A stretch of 64,000 nt of DNA, from the NCBI GenBank assembly GCA_003150515.1, contig QALW01000003.1, positions 1-64,000 of the forward strand, given 5' to 3'. The DNA comes from Selenomonadales bacterium. Lineage in GTDB: Bacteria; Bacillota; Clostridia; Christensenellales; QALW01. The notes below the pieces were generated by a model that was not told where the DNA came from, made no database searches, and saw nothing but the letters and a program-made list of their open reading frames with translations. Positions 46,668 to 54,936 of the stretch are shown here, piece after piece. Numbering within the stretch: position 1 is the stretch's first letter; every line of letters starts with the position of its first letter. A program made the translations under genes and the position numbers.

Positions 46668-46892
46668 ATGGTAAAATTAAATATTTTAAATTTATTAGAG
46701 AAAAAAGGAAAAACGAAGTATTGGCTTTATAATCAGATGGGAATGAGTTATCAGAATTTTAATAATATGGTTAGTAATAAGACTAAAGGAATTAAGTTTG
46801 AAACTATTGAAACTTTATGTTTGATTCTTGAATGCGCTCCCGGTGAATTATTTTCTCTTATTATTGATGAAGAACCCAATGAATCAAAATAA
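46668..46892 (+). CDS. Small XRE/Cro-type helix-turn-helix protein, paralogue
   Basis: A 74-residue third member of the set (LNLLEKKGKTKYWLYNQMGM, FETIETLCLILECAPGELF) with a short acidic tail. It lies 114 nt after the second. CAGGAGA precedes ATG 46668. The pair may regulate each other or the adjacent genes; no partner is evident. Confidence 0.8.
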   Translation: MVKLNILNLLEKKGKTKYWLYNQMGMSYQNFNNMVSNKTKGIKFETIETLCLILECAPGELFSLIIDEEPNESK

Positions 46893-46978
46893 TCGACGTT
46901 AAGCTATTAACAGGAATTACTATTCATTTATTTTATTATGTATAATAAATATTTATGATTGTTTGGTATATGGTTTAG

Positions 46979-47010
46979 AGCGCTTTATTTATAAAGGAAG
47001 CGCTTTTTTT
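46979..47010 (+). terminator. Terminator after the HTH genes
   Basis: AGCGCTT and AAGCGCT form a 7 bp stem followed by T8. Confidence 0.65.
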
Positions 47011-47022
47011 AATTATTTACTA

Positions 47023-47220
47023 TTAAAACGCCGTGTTTAAAATTCTCCGGCCTAACGCATAATTATTATATATTATTTTCCTAAAGAAGGGGTGTTGCCT
47101 TGTTGAAAAAAACTAAGACTAAAATAATATCAGGGGCGGGCTGATTTCGGGGCTGTTGAACGGGCTGCTGGGCACTGGCGGCGGGATATTAGCTATTCCT
47201 GTATTCAAAATGGCCGGAGA
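47023..47220 (+). pseudogene. Truncated duplicate of the TauE/SafE gene and its promoter region
   Basis: This stretch repeats 49872-50073, which covers the upstream region and first 40 codons of the exporter gene, at more than 90 percent identity by eye. A 4-nt deletion (TCAGGGGCGGG against TTAGGTGCGGGCGGG) breaks the frame and homology stops abruptly at CCGGAGA. It is a dead partial copy. Between it and the kinase start (47221-47492) lie a 6 bp inverted repeat AATAGT-AGA-ACTATT (47268-47282) and AT-rich DNA that may hold the kinase promoter. Confidence 0.9.
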
Positions 47221-47492
47221 ATAACTGCGGATATTGAAAGAGAGTTTTTTTCCTTAAATTATCTACGAATAGTAGAACTATTAATAAACTTATAGTAGAA
47301 TATAGCTTGCGGGTAGGTTTACCTGCGCGGCTTTGTTTTGTATAATATCCTTAAAGAGCTTGGACCGGGCGTATATTTTATGCCTCTGTATTTTAAAAAT
47401 CAAAGCTAAAGAGCGCTGCGCCGGGGCTTTATTTAAAGCGGACGTTTTAAACGCGCCCGCCTGGCCCATTAAAATTTAACGGGGTTTTGAAT

Positions 47493-48710
47493 ATGAATAT
47501 GTCTAATTTGGGGAAAAACATCCTAAAGCTCAGAAAAAAGCAGGGGTTAACGCAGGCCGAGCTGGCCCGGCGGCTGAATATAAGCGATAAGGCGGTGAGC
47601 AAATGGGAAAACGGGGGAGGCTATCCTGAGATAACCCTGCTTCCCGCGCTTTCCAAAATATTCGGCGTGTCTGTGGATTATCTTTTAAAGGGGAACCCTA
47701 GGGGCATAGCCGTCGCGGGCAGCATAACCGCGGATATAGTCAACATCATAGACAGATATCCCGAAAAAAATATGCTTGCCAATATTTTAAGCACAGTTTA
47801 TGCCGTGGGAGGATGCGTGCCTAATACCATAATTAATCTGGCCAAGCTGGAGCCCGAATTGTCCCTGAGCGCCTACGGACGGGTGGGCGAGGACGAGCAG
47901 GGCAGATATGTGCTCTCCTGCATGCGCAAGTACGGGATAAATACGGAGGGCATAATCAGGTCGAAGGAGCTTAATACAAGTTGCAGCCATGTTATGAGCG
48001 AAAGGGATACGGGCGAGCGCACGTTTTTTTTCGTCAACGGCGCCAACAGCCAGTTCTGCATTGAGGATATAGCGCTGGACAGCCTGGACTGCGAAATTTT
48101 TCATATAGGCTATCTTTTGCTTTTGGACCGGCTGGACGAAAAAGACGCCCAATATGGGAGCAATATGGCCCGCTTGTTATGCGGGCTGAGAGAGCGCGGA
48201 ATTAAGACTTCCATAGACGTAATCAGCCGGGCGGGCGCGGATTTTAAAAGTATAATACCTGCTTTGAAATATTGTGATTACGCCGTAATGAACGAAATAG
48301 AAAGCTGCGGCGCCGCCGGGCTGAATCCGAGAAAGGCGGATGGAGAGCTGAATCTTCAAAGCATAAAGAACGCCTTGAGCATTCTTATGGAGCACGGAAT
48401 TAAGCAAAAGGCGATTATACATTGCAGCGAGGCGGGTTTTATGATGAATGCGGACGGAAGCTTTTTGGCCGTGCCCTCTCTTTTATTGCCCGCCGGCTTT
48501 ATAAAGGGCAGCGTGGGCGCGGGAGACGCTTACGCGGCGGGCTGTCTTTACGGGCTGTATAATAATTATGACGACAGGCGCATATTGGAGTTTGCATCCT
48601 GCGCGGCCGCCTGCTGTCTGTCCGAATCAGATTCGGTGAGCGGCATGCGCCCCAGGGAAGAGGTGGAGAGGCTTAATTCTATTTATCCCAGGCGCAGGCT
48701 TGAAATATAA
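47493..48710 (+). CDS. HTH-PfkB fusion: regulator and sugar kinase
   Basis: A 405-residue protein. Residues about 5-65 are a clear XRE-type helix-turn-helix (LRKKQGLTQAELARRLNISD, AVSKWENG). Residues 70-400 are a PfkB-family carbohydrate kinase: GSITADIVNIIDRYP, GRVGEDEQGRYV, and the catalytic signature GSVGAGDAYAAG near 345. A DNA-binding kinase suggests a sensor that controls its own operon according to substrate. The aldolase 26 nt downstream suggests a ketose phosphate pathway such as tagatose or fructose. I use ATG 47493; a TTG at 47487 is possible. Confidence 0.85.
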   Translation: MNMSNLGKNILKLRKKQGLTQAELARRLNISDKAVSKWENGGGYPEITLLPALSKIFGVSVDYLLKGNPRGIAVAGSITADIVNIIDRYPEKNMLANILSTVYAVGGCVPNTIINLAKLEPELSLSAYGRVGEDEQGRYVLSCMRKYGINTEGIIRSKELNTSCSHVMSERDTGERTFFFVNGANSQFCIEDIALDSLDCEIFHIGYLLLLDRLDEKDAQYGSNMARLLCGLRERGIKTSIDVISRAGADFKSIIPALKYCDYAVMNEIESCGAAGLNPRKADGELNLQSIKNALSILMEHGIKQKAIIHCSEAGFMMNADGSFLAVPSLLLPAGFIKGSVGAGDAYAAGCLYGLYNNYDDRRILEFASCAAACCLSESDSVSGMRPREEVERLNSIYPRRRLEI

Positions 48711-48736
48711 ATATATTAATGAAAGGAATTAAAATT

Positions 48737-49573
48737 ATGCTGGTAAATTTAAATCAGGTGCTTAAGCGCGCTCAGGAAAATCATTATGCCGTAGGATTAT
48801 TTAATACTACCGATACGGATATGCTTCAGGCGGCCGTAGAAGCGGCGGAGGAGACGCGCTCGCCCATAATTATAGGCACGGCTGAGGTGCTGCTGCCTTA
48901 CGGCGCTTTAGAGCTTATAGCTCCGGCGCTGATTAATTGCGCTGAACGGGCGTCTGTGCCCGTGGCGGTACATTATGACCATGGGCTTACATTTGAAAGA
49001 TGTCTTGCGGCGCTTAAGCTGGGCTTTTCCAGCGTTATGTTTGACGGTTCGGCTAAGGAGTATGAAGAGAATATAGCCCAGACGCGGGAAATTGTCAAAA
49101 TAGCGCATTGCTTTGGAGCGACCGTAGAGGGCGAGATAGGGCATGTAGGGGATGCTCAGGCGGATAATGGAGACTGCCCGAGTGATTATACCACTCCGGA
49201 GGAGGCGGTTAAATATATATTGGATACGGGAGTGGACGCGCTGGCCATAGCTATAGGCACGGCTCACGGCGCGTATAAAAAGAAACCTAAGCTGGATTTT
49301 GCGCGGCTGGGGAAAATCAGAGAGGCGACGGATACGCCTTTGGTGCTGCACGGCGGCTCGGGCCTTACCGACGAGGATTTTATAACGGCGGTAAAGGGCG
49401 GTATTGCCAAGGTGAATATTTTTACAGACCTTTGCCTGGCAGGGGAACAGGCTCTTAAAGAGGGGCTGGATGAAAAATTAAGCTATCTGGATATAAGGAA
49501 TAAGAAGGTGGAGCGGATCAAGGCTGAGGTAAAGAAAAAGCTTAAGCTGTTTGGTTCATCAGGTATGGTGTAA
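48737..49573 (+). CDS. Class II ketose-bisphosphate aldolase
   Basis: About 278 residues, of the FbaA/GatY/KbaY family of zinc aldolases. MLVNLNQVLKRAQENHYAVGLFN is the family opening. Zinc ligands are suggested by VHYDHG near residue 80 and TAHGAYKKKP and VLHGGSGL later. Asn-rich NIFTDL near the end fits the substrate loop. GAAAGG precedes ATG 48737. Its stop codon lies inside the outer arm of the following palindrome. With the upstream kinase it would phosphorylate and split a ketose phosphate. Confidence 0.88.
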   Translation: MLVNLNQVLKRAQENHYAVGLFNTTDTDMLQAAVEAAEETRSPIIIGTAEVLLPYGALELIAPALINCAERASVPVAVHYDHGLTFERCLAALKLGFSSVMFDGSAKEYEENIAQTREIVKIAHCFGATVEGEIGHVGDAQADNGDCPSDYTTPEEAVKYILDTGVDALAIAIGTAHGAYKKKPKLDFARLGKIREATDTPLVLHGGSGLTDEDFITAVKGGIAKVNIFTDLCLAGEQALKEGLDEKLSYLDIRNKKVERIKAEVKKKLKLFGSSGMV

Positions 49574-49849
49574 AGGCGAGATATATTTTAAGGCCCCGGT
49601 GGGGGGCGGCGCGTATGCCCGTCCTCCAGCAAAGCTGGAGGACGGGCCGGCGAGGGCATAACTTAATGGGAAAGCAAAGCTTTCCCATTAAGTTATGCCC
49701 TCGCGCTTTGCTGCGCCCAGTTTGGGCGCAGCAAAGAACGCGCCGCCCCCCACCGGGGCCTTAAAATATATCTCGCCTTTACGGCTCAAGGTTTATCTAT
49801 AGCGTCAGGTAAGCTTTGCTTACCTGACGCTATAGATAAACCTTGAGCC
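49570..49849. repeat. 44 bp-stem cloverleaf joined to a 32 bp palindrome
   Basis: Perfect 44 bp arms (49570-49613 and 49739-49782) include the aldolase stop codon in the left arm. Three long hairpins lie within: one with CCCGTCCTCCAGC arms, one with a 20-odd bp GAGGGCATAACTTAATGGG stem, and one with GCTTTGCTGCGCCC arms. A separate perfect 32 bp stem (49783-49814 and 49818-49849) follows with no gap. Confidence 0.93.
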
Positions 49850-49951
49850 AATGAATTGAATCTATGCTGATTTAAAACGCCGTGTTTAAAATTCTCCGGC
49901 CTAACGCATAATTATTATATATTATTTTCCTAAAGAAGGGGTGTTGCCCTG

Positions 49952-50314
49952 TTGAAAAAAACTAAGACTAGAATAATATTAGGTGCGGGCGGGCTGATTT
50001 CGGGGCTGTTGAACGGGTTGCTGGGCACTGGCGGCGGAATATTGGCTATTCCTGCGTTCAGAATGGCCGGAGAGCAGCAGCGGCATGCTCAGGCTAACGC
50101 TTCGGTGTTCATGCTTTTTATGAGCATTATCAGCGCGGCAGTGCTTCTTTTTTCGGGAGAAAGGGTTGATTGGGCGTCTGCTCTACCTGTAGCCGCGGCT
50201 GGCATACCCGGAGCGGCCGCGGGAGCTTTGCTGCTTAATAAATTGAGCAACCGTGTGCTTCAGCTTATATTTTCACTGCTTATACTTGCTTCGGGAATCA
50301 GAATTTTGTTTTAG
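49952..50314 (+). CDS. TauE/SafE-type exporter, N-terminal half
   Basis: A 120-residue membrane protein with about four segments, starting at TTG 49952 after AAGGGG. GLISGLLNGLLGTGGGILAIPA is the TSUP (TauE/SafE/YfcA) repeat signature. The family is normally about 250 residues with two such repeats; here each repeat is its own gene. The partner follows after 6 nt. They probably form a heterodimer exporting sulfite or an organosulfonate, though substrate is not shown. Confidence 0.8.
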   Translation: MKKTKTRIILGAGGLISGLLNGLLGTGGGILAIPAFRMAGEQQRHAQANASVFMLFMSIISAAVLLFSGERVDWASALPVAAAGIPGAAAGALLLNKLSNRVLQLIFSLLILASGIRILF

Positions 50315-50320
50315 AAGGGA

Positions 50321-50707
50321 ATGAGCCTAATGCTTTTAGCGCTTACCGGTTTGTTGGCATCAGTTTTGGCGGGAATGGGCTTGGGCGGCGGCGTGCTGCT
50401 TATTCCCGCGCTAACGCTGTTTTTCAATATTTCTCAGAAACAGGCTCAGCTGATCAGTCTTATAACTTATATTCCTATGGCGCTTACCGCACTGGTGATT
50501 AATGTGCGCAAAAAGAATATCAGGCTTAAAAATGCGTGGCTGTTTTTGCCTGCGGGCGCTTTAGGGGCGGTAACGGGCGCGTTGATAGCTAAGTGGCTTA
50601 AAGGGGACGTGCTTAAAATTATCTATGCGGTATTTTTAATAGTATTTGGGCTATTTATGCTTGTCAGGAGTATAGCGGCGTTTAAAAAGGGGAGCAAGGA
50701 TGGTTAA
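50321..50707 (+). CDS. TauE/SafE-type exporter, C-terminal half
   Basis: A 128-residue membrane protein with four segments and the second TSUP repeat (LLASVLAGMGLGGGVLLIPAL). GAAGGGA precedes ATG 50321. It begins 6 nt after the first half-gene and has its own start, so this is a genuine gene pair rather than one gene with a frameshift. Confidence 0.8.
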   Translation: MSLMLLALTGLLASVLAGMGLGGGVLLIPALTLFFNISQKQAQLISLITYIPMALTALVINVRKKNIRLKNAWLFLPAGALGAVTGALIAKWLKGDVLKIIYAVFLIVFGLFMLVRSIAAFKKGSKDG

Positions 50708-50714
50708 AAAGTAT

Positions 50715-50995
50715 GGCGCAGAGCGGGGGAAGGGCGGCGTTTGGCGGGCAAAGCCCGCCGGGCCGAGCCAAAGGCTCGGCCCGCGGCCGCAGGCCGCAAA
50801 CGCCGCCCTTCCCCCGCTCTGCGCCTATTAGCTTCGTTCCATTAAATCTCCTGTAGGGGCCTTACCTATACTGGCCCGGACCCGGGCCAGTATAGGTAAG
50901 GCCCCTACAGGAGACTCACGCAGCCTCATAAAGGCATTGCCCCAGGCAAATTTATTTGCCTGGGGCAATGCCTTTATGAGGCTGCGTGAGTCTCC
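50715..50995. repeat. Cloverleaf followed by two overlapping long palindromes
   Basis: A cloverleaf with perfect 29 bp arms (50715-50743 and 50797-50825) holds hairpins on GGCGGGC, GGGCCGAGCC and GCGGCC. A perfect 33 bp stem with 2-nt loop follows (50847-50914). A 42 bp stem (50910-50995) then shares its first five bases with the end of the previous one. Confidence 0.93.
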
Positions 50996-51077
50996 CAATT
51001 TTAAAAGAACCAAATCCCGCTTGCATATATCATTTATTAATTATATAATATAGTAAACTAGTATCACGAGGGAATAA

Positions 51078-51842
51078 ATGCGCAGATTTTTTACGGACGA
51101 GCCTATAACGGACGACAGCATATATCTATCCGAAACCGAATCGCATCACGTTAGAAATGTGCTGCGCATGCGCTGCGGAGAGAAAATTATAGTCTGCGAT
51201 TATGCGGGCGCAGAATATAAAGGCGTGCTGGAGAGTCTGGAAGGAAGATGCCGTGTTAAGATAAGTTCTCTTTTAAGCAGTGTTGCCGAACCTGAGCTTA
51301 AGCTTATATTATGCCAATGTCTGCCCAAAGGGGATAAAATGGAATTGATAATTCAAAAATGTACTGAATTAGGGATTTCTCGTATAATACCGGTTTCCAG
51401 CATAAGATGCGTAAGCAGGCCTGAGGGCAAAGACGCCGAAAAAAAGGCTGCCCGCTGGCAGAAGATTGCCCAACAGGCCGCCAAGCAGTGCGGAAGGGCG
51501 GTCGTGCCGCATATAAGTCATTTGACCTCTCTTAAAGGCCTGCCTGAGCAGGGCCGCCGGCTTTTCGCCTATGAGCTGGAGGATTCCGTTTCTCTTGCAG
51601 AGCAAGATTTAAGAAATGAGCGGGAATTATTTCTGCTGATTGGGCCCGAGGGGGGCTTTGAAAGCTCAGAGGCGGAATTTTTAAAAGCTAAAGGCTGGGA
51701 GGCAGTGGGGCTGGGCCCGCGCATACTGCGCACTGAAACTGCGGCAATAGCCGGCACGGCTGTAATTATGGCGCTTTCGGACTGTATGAATTGTAAAAAG
51801 ACGGTTGGAAGCGAGCACGGCGCGGACGGAGCAGTATTATGA
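51078..51842 (+). CDS. rsmE: 16S rRNA m3U1498 methyltransferase
   Basis: A 254-residue SPOUT-class RNA methylase that methylates U1498 of 16S rRNA. MRRFFTDE with ESHHVRNVLRMR is the usual N-terminal domain. The knot motifs are LIGPEGGFESSEAEF near residue 190 and GLGPRILRTETAAIAG near 213. CGAGGG precedes ATG 51078. It overlaps mtaB by 4 nt (ATGA). Confidence 0.93.
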   Translation: MRRFFTDEPITDDSIYLSETESHHVRNVLRMRCGEKIIVCDYAGAEYKGVLESLEGRCRVKISSLLSSVAEPELKLILCQCLPKGDKMELIIQKCTELGISRIIPVSSIRCVSRPEGKDAEKKAARWQKIAQQAAKQCGRAVVPHISHLTSLKGLPEQGRRLFAYELEDSVSLAEQDLRNERELFLLIGPEGGFESSEAEFLKAKGWEAVGLGPRILRTETAAIAGTAVIMALSDCMNCKKTVGSEHGADGAVL

Positions 51843-53197
51843 ATAATGAGCAAAATATATGCCCGGAGCGCTTTGACCAAAATATTCAGGGAAAAGCAAA
51901 CGGTTTAAGCGCCGCCGTGATTACTCTTGGCTGCAAGGTAAATCAATGCGAGGGACAGTCTATAACCGAGCTTTTTGAAAAAGCGGGATATACAATAAAA
52001 CCGTTTTCGCAGCCTGCCGACGTCTACATAATCAATACATGCAGCGTTACCGCTATGGCCGAGAGCAAATCCCGCAAGCTGATCCATAGAGCCCATGCCC
52101 TTAATGGGAACGCGCTTATAATAATTACAGGATGCTATTCACAGAGAGCCGGAAATGAACTGCTCAATCTGCCTGGAGTGAAAATAGTTTCGGGGAACGC
52201 CGGCAAAAGCCGGCTGACCGAACTGGCGGAGGAATATTTCAGTACAGAGCGTCCTATTCAGGGAGTTTCGGATATTTTTTTGCAGAGAGACTTTGAGGAA
52301 ATGCCGCTGAGCAGGCATGACAGCCGCACCAGAGGGTATATAAAGATACAGGACGGCTGTGAAAATTACTGCGCTTACTGTATAATCCCTTATTTGCGGG
52401 GGCCCAGCCGCTCCCGAGCGCTGAAGGATATAATAAGCGAGGGGCGCAGACTGGCCGGTTTGGGATATAAAGAGCTGGTGCTGGGAGGGATTCAGCTTTC
52501 GGCTTACGGGCTTGATTTGCCGGGCAGCCCGCGTTTGACCGACGTAATTGAAGCTTTATCTCAAATTGAAGGGATTAGCCGCATACGCCTGGGCTCGCTG
52601 GAGCCTCTTCTTATTGAGGAGGAGTTTGCAAAACATCTGAGCGAATTTGACGCATTATGCCCTCAATTTCATCTCTCCTTGCAGTCGGGCTCGGACAGCG
52701 TGTTGAAGCGTATGAACAGGAAATATGATACCGCCCGATATGAGCAGGCCGTATCATATCTGCGCAGATATTTGGATAATCCCGCTATAACTACTGATAT
52801 AATAACTGGTTTTCCGGCAGAAACCCAGGAAGAGTTTGAACAGACGCGGGCTTTTATACATAAAATTGGGTTTGCTTCGGTTCATGTTTTTGCTTATTCC
52901 CGGCGCGAGGGAACAGCGGCGGCTCAAATGAACGGCCAGGTAAATCCGGAAATAAAAAAGGAGCGCAGCCGTATACTTATAGAGCAGGCGCAGAGAGACG
53001 CTGCAAACTATTGTCAAAGTTTTGAAAATGCGGTGCGGCCGGTGCTGTTTGAGACTTTTGACGGCAATACGCTTAAGGGGCTGACGCCTGAGCATTTGGA
53101 AGTAAGCGTTATTTCTCAGAGAGATCTTACAGGTGAAATAAGGAATGTAAGGTTAAAAGCGGAACGGGGGTGCTTGACGGGAATGCTAGAGGTTTAG
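51839..53197 (+). CDS. mtaB: tRNA t6A methylthiotransferase MtaB
   Basis: Radical-SAM enzyme that converts t6A37 to ms2t6A37 in tRNA. The 452 residues carry a UPF0004 domain (ITLGCKVNQCEGQ, INTCSVTAMAE, TGCYSQ with three cluster Cys). The radical SAM motif is GCENYCAYC near residue 172, followed by PYLRGPSRSR. A TRAM-like tail follows. The TAG stop lies in the outer arm of the next palindrome. The 13 residues before the conserved region may be a loose N-terminus. Confidence 0.93.
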   Translation: MNNEQNICPERFDQNIQGKANGLSAAVITLGCKVNQCEGQSITELFEKAGYTIKPFSQPADVYIINTCSVTAMAESKSRKLIHRAHALNGNALIIITGCYSQRAGNELLNLPGVKIVSGNAGKSRLTELAEEYFSTERPIQGVSDIFLQRDFEEMPLSRHDSRTRGYIKIQDGCENYCAYCIIPYLRGPSRSRALKDIISEGRRLAGLGYKELVLGGIQLSAYGLDLPGSPRLTDVIEALSQIEGISRIRLGSLEPLLIEEEFAKHLSEFDALCPQFHLSLQSGSDSVLKRMNRKYDTARYEQAVSYLRRYLDNPAITTDIITGFPAETQEEFEQTRAFIHKIGFASVHVFAYSRREGTAAAQMNGQVNPEIKKERSRILIEQAQRDAANYCQSFENAVRPVLFETFDGNTLKGLTPEHLEVSVISQRDLTGEIRNVRLKAERGCLTGMLEV

Positions 53198-53470
53198 GGG
53201 CTGTGCTTATTGGGCTGCGGCAGGCGCATGCGCCTGCCTGGGCCGGGCCCTGAAAGGGCCCGGCCCGCGGCCGCAGGCCGCGCAGCGCAATAAGCAAAGC
53301 CCCTAAGGCGGCATCTCATAGGCTTCGCTTATGAGACGCCGCCTGCCCCGCCCCCGCCCCCACCGCCGCCGCGATGTCGGCGGCCGGAGGCCGCCCGGGC
53401 CGAAGCAAAGCTTCGGCCCGCGGCAAGCGAAGCTTGCCGGACATCGCGGCGGCGGGGCGGGGGCGGGGCA
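53194..53470. repeat. Three palindromes between mtaB and the HIT gene
   Basis: A cloverleaf (53194-53306) has interrupted TTAGGGGCT...AGCCCCTAA arms that include the mtaB stop, with hairpins on GGCAGGCGC, GGGCCGGGCC and GCGGCC. A GGCGGC hairpin follows at 53307-53343. A third compound palindrome (53344-53470) has TGCCCCGCCCCCGCCCC arms. Confidence 0.88.
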
Positions 53471-53503
53471 TGAATATAAAAATAATAAAAGGAGTTGCTT
53501 ATT

Positions 53504-53848
53504 ATGGACGATTGCTTATTCTGTAAAATAATAAAAGGAGAAATACCATCCAAGAAGGTATATGAAAATCAAGCGGTTTATGCATTTGAGGACATAGCGC
53601 CGGCCGCGCCTGTGCATGTGCTGGTAATTCCCAAGAAGCATATAAATTCGGCGGCTTCTCTGGCGCCTGAGGACGCGCAGCTGCTTTACGAGCTCTTCAA
53701 TGCCGTCAATGAGGTTGCAAGAATTAAAGGAATTGATAAGAGCGGATACAGAGTGGTTACAAACGTGGGTAAAGACGCCGGGCAGAGCGTGTTCCATATG
53801 CATTTGCATGTTCTGGGGGGCAAGGCCTTCGGGGCCAGTTTCGGCTGA
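53504..53848 (+). CDS. HIT-family (histidine triad) nucleotide hydrolase
   Basis: A 114-residue HinT-type protein that hydrolyses purine nucleoside phosphoramidates in the family. CLFCKIIKGEIPSKKVYE opens it, HVLVIPKKHI is central, and the triad HMHLHVLG is near the end. I use ATG 53504, 9 nt after GGAG; ATG-like starts upstream lack a ribosome site. Confidence 0.92.
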   Translation: MDDCLFCKIIKGEIPSKKVYENQAVYAFEDIAPAAPVHVLVIPKKHINSAASLAPEDAQLLYELFNAVNEVARIKGIDKSGYRVVTNVGKDAGQSVFHMHLHVLGGKAFGASFG

Positions 53849-53853
53849 TCAAA

Positions 53854-54648
53854 ATGCTTATATTGTTAATTATAGCGGCGGCAATTATATTTTTGGCGGC
53901 GGGCTATGTGCCCGCCGTCCGCTCCTATGAATTGAAAAGCGCAAAAATAAAGAAGCCAGTGCGTTTTGCGCTTATAACAGATCTGCATAGCTGCCGATAC
54001 GGCAAAAATCAGACGAGGCTGATCAGCCTCATAGAGAGCTTAAAAATCGACGCCGTGCTTTTTGCAGGCGATATAATAGACGACAAGCTGCCCGAAGGCC
54101 GGGCATATAAGCTTATCCAGACGCTTGAAGCTAAAATGCCCTGTTTTTATGTTGCGGGCAATCATGAATACCGCACCCGAAAGGCGGATGAGATTAAAAG
54201 GCGTTTGAAAAGTATGGGCGTGACCGTGCTTCAAGGCGGCTGCGCGGACGTAGTTTTAAACGGACAGAGAGTGCTGATTTTTGGTGTGGACGATCCTGAA
54301 TTCGGACAAAACGCATTTGAGACTCAGCTTGGCGGGCTTAAGGGAAAGGACGACGTTTACAGCGTCTTACTGGCGCATAGACCGGAATATATAGATAAAT
54401 ATCTGGAGCATAATTTTGATTTGATTCTTTCAGGCCATGCGCATGGCGGCCAGTGGCGGCTGCCCGGATTGATAAACGGGCTGTACGCTCCCAATCAGGG
54501 GCTGTTTCCTAAATATGCGGGAGGATTGTATAAATTTACAGGAACGGATTTTATTGTAAGCAGAGGGCTTGCCCGAGAAACTACGCCTGTTCCCAGGCTG
54601 TTTAACAGGCCGGAGATTCCGGTTATAGAGCTTAAGCCCAAGTTTTAA
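53854..54648 (+). CDS. Membrane-anchored calcineurin-like phosphoesterase
   Basis: A 264-residue protein with an N-terminal membrane helix, then all metallophosphatase motifs: ITDLHS (residues 40-45), FAGDIIDD, VAGNHEYR, LAHRPEY and LSGHAHGGQWR. This is the YaeI/YkuE group, which acts at the outer membrane face on unknown phosphodiesters. It begins 5 nt after the HIT gene. Confidence 0.88.
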   Translation: MLILLIIAAAIIFLAAGYVPAVRSYELKSAKIKKPVRFALITDLHSCRYGKNQTRLISLIESLKIDAVLFAGDIIDDKLPEGRAYKLIQTLEAKMPCFYVAGNHEYRTRKADEIKRRLKSMGVTVLQGGCADVVLNGQRVLIFGVDDPEFGQNAFETQLGGLKGKDDVYSVLLAHRPEYIDKYLEHNFDLILSGHAHGGQWRLPGLINGLYAPNQGLFPKYAGGLYKFTGTDFIVSRGLARETTPVPRLFNRPEIPVIELKPKF

Positions 54649-54652
54649 ATAT

Positions 54653-54915
54653 AAAAAGGACGCTTTAATTTTTTTGGGGGGCGGCGCGGCGCCCGGCCTC
54701 AAGCCTGCGGCTTGAGGCCGGGCCGGAGGGCAGCGCTGGAATGCGGCGTTTGGCAGGCGCTTTAAGCGCCTGCCGGGCCGGGCTAAAAAAGCCCGGCCCG
54801 CGGCCGAAGGCCGCAAACGCCGTATTTCAGCGCTGCCCTCGCTCTGCGCAGGAGCCCTTTTAAAAGGCTCCTGCGCAGGCCGCGCCGCCCCCAAAAAAAT
54901 TAAAGCGTCCTTTTT
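54653..54915. repeat. Large nested palindrome with about 38 bp outer stem
   Basis: The outer arms (54653-54690 and about 54879-54915) pair with one bulged base and contain T7/A7 runs. Inside are a hairpin of the GCCCGGCCTCAAGC type, a sub-cloverleaf with GCGGCGTTTG-type arms and three GC hairpins, and a final GCGCAGGAGCC hairpin. It starts 5 nt after the phosphoesterase stop. Confidence 0.88.
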
Positions 54916-54936
54916 AAAAGCTTTTTTAATAAGATT

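Noticed and set aside
50300..50330. A frameshift splitting one TauE/SafE gene
   Set aside because: The second half has its own ribosome site and ATG six bases after the first stop, which fits a true two-gene exporter.
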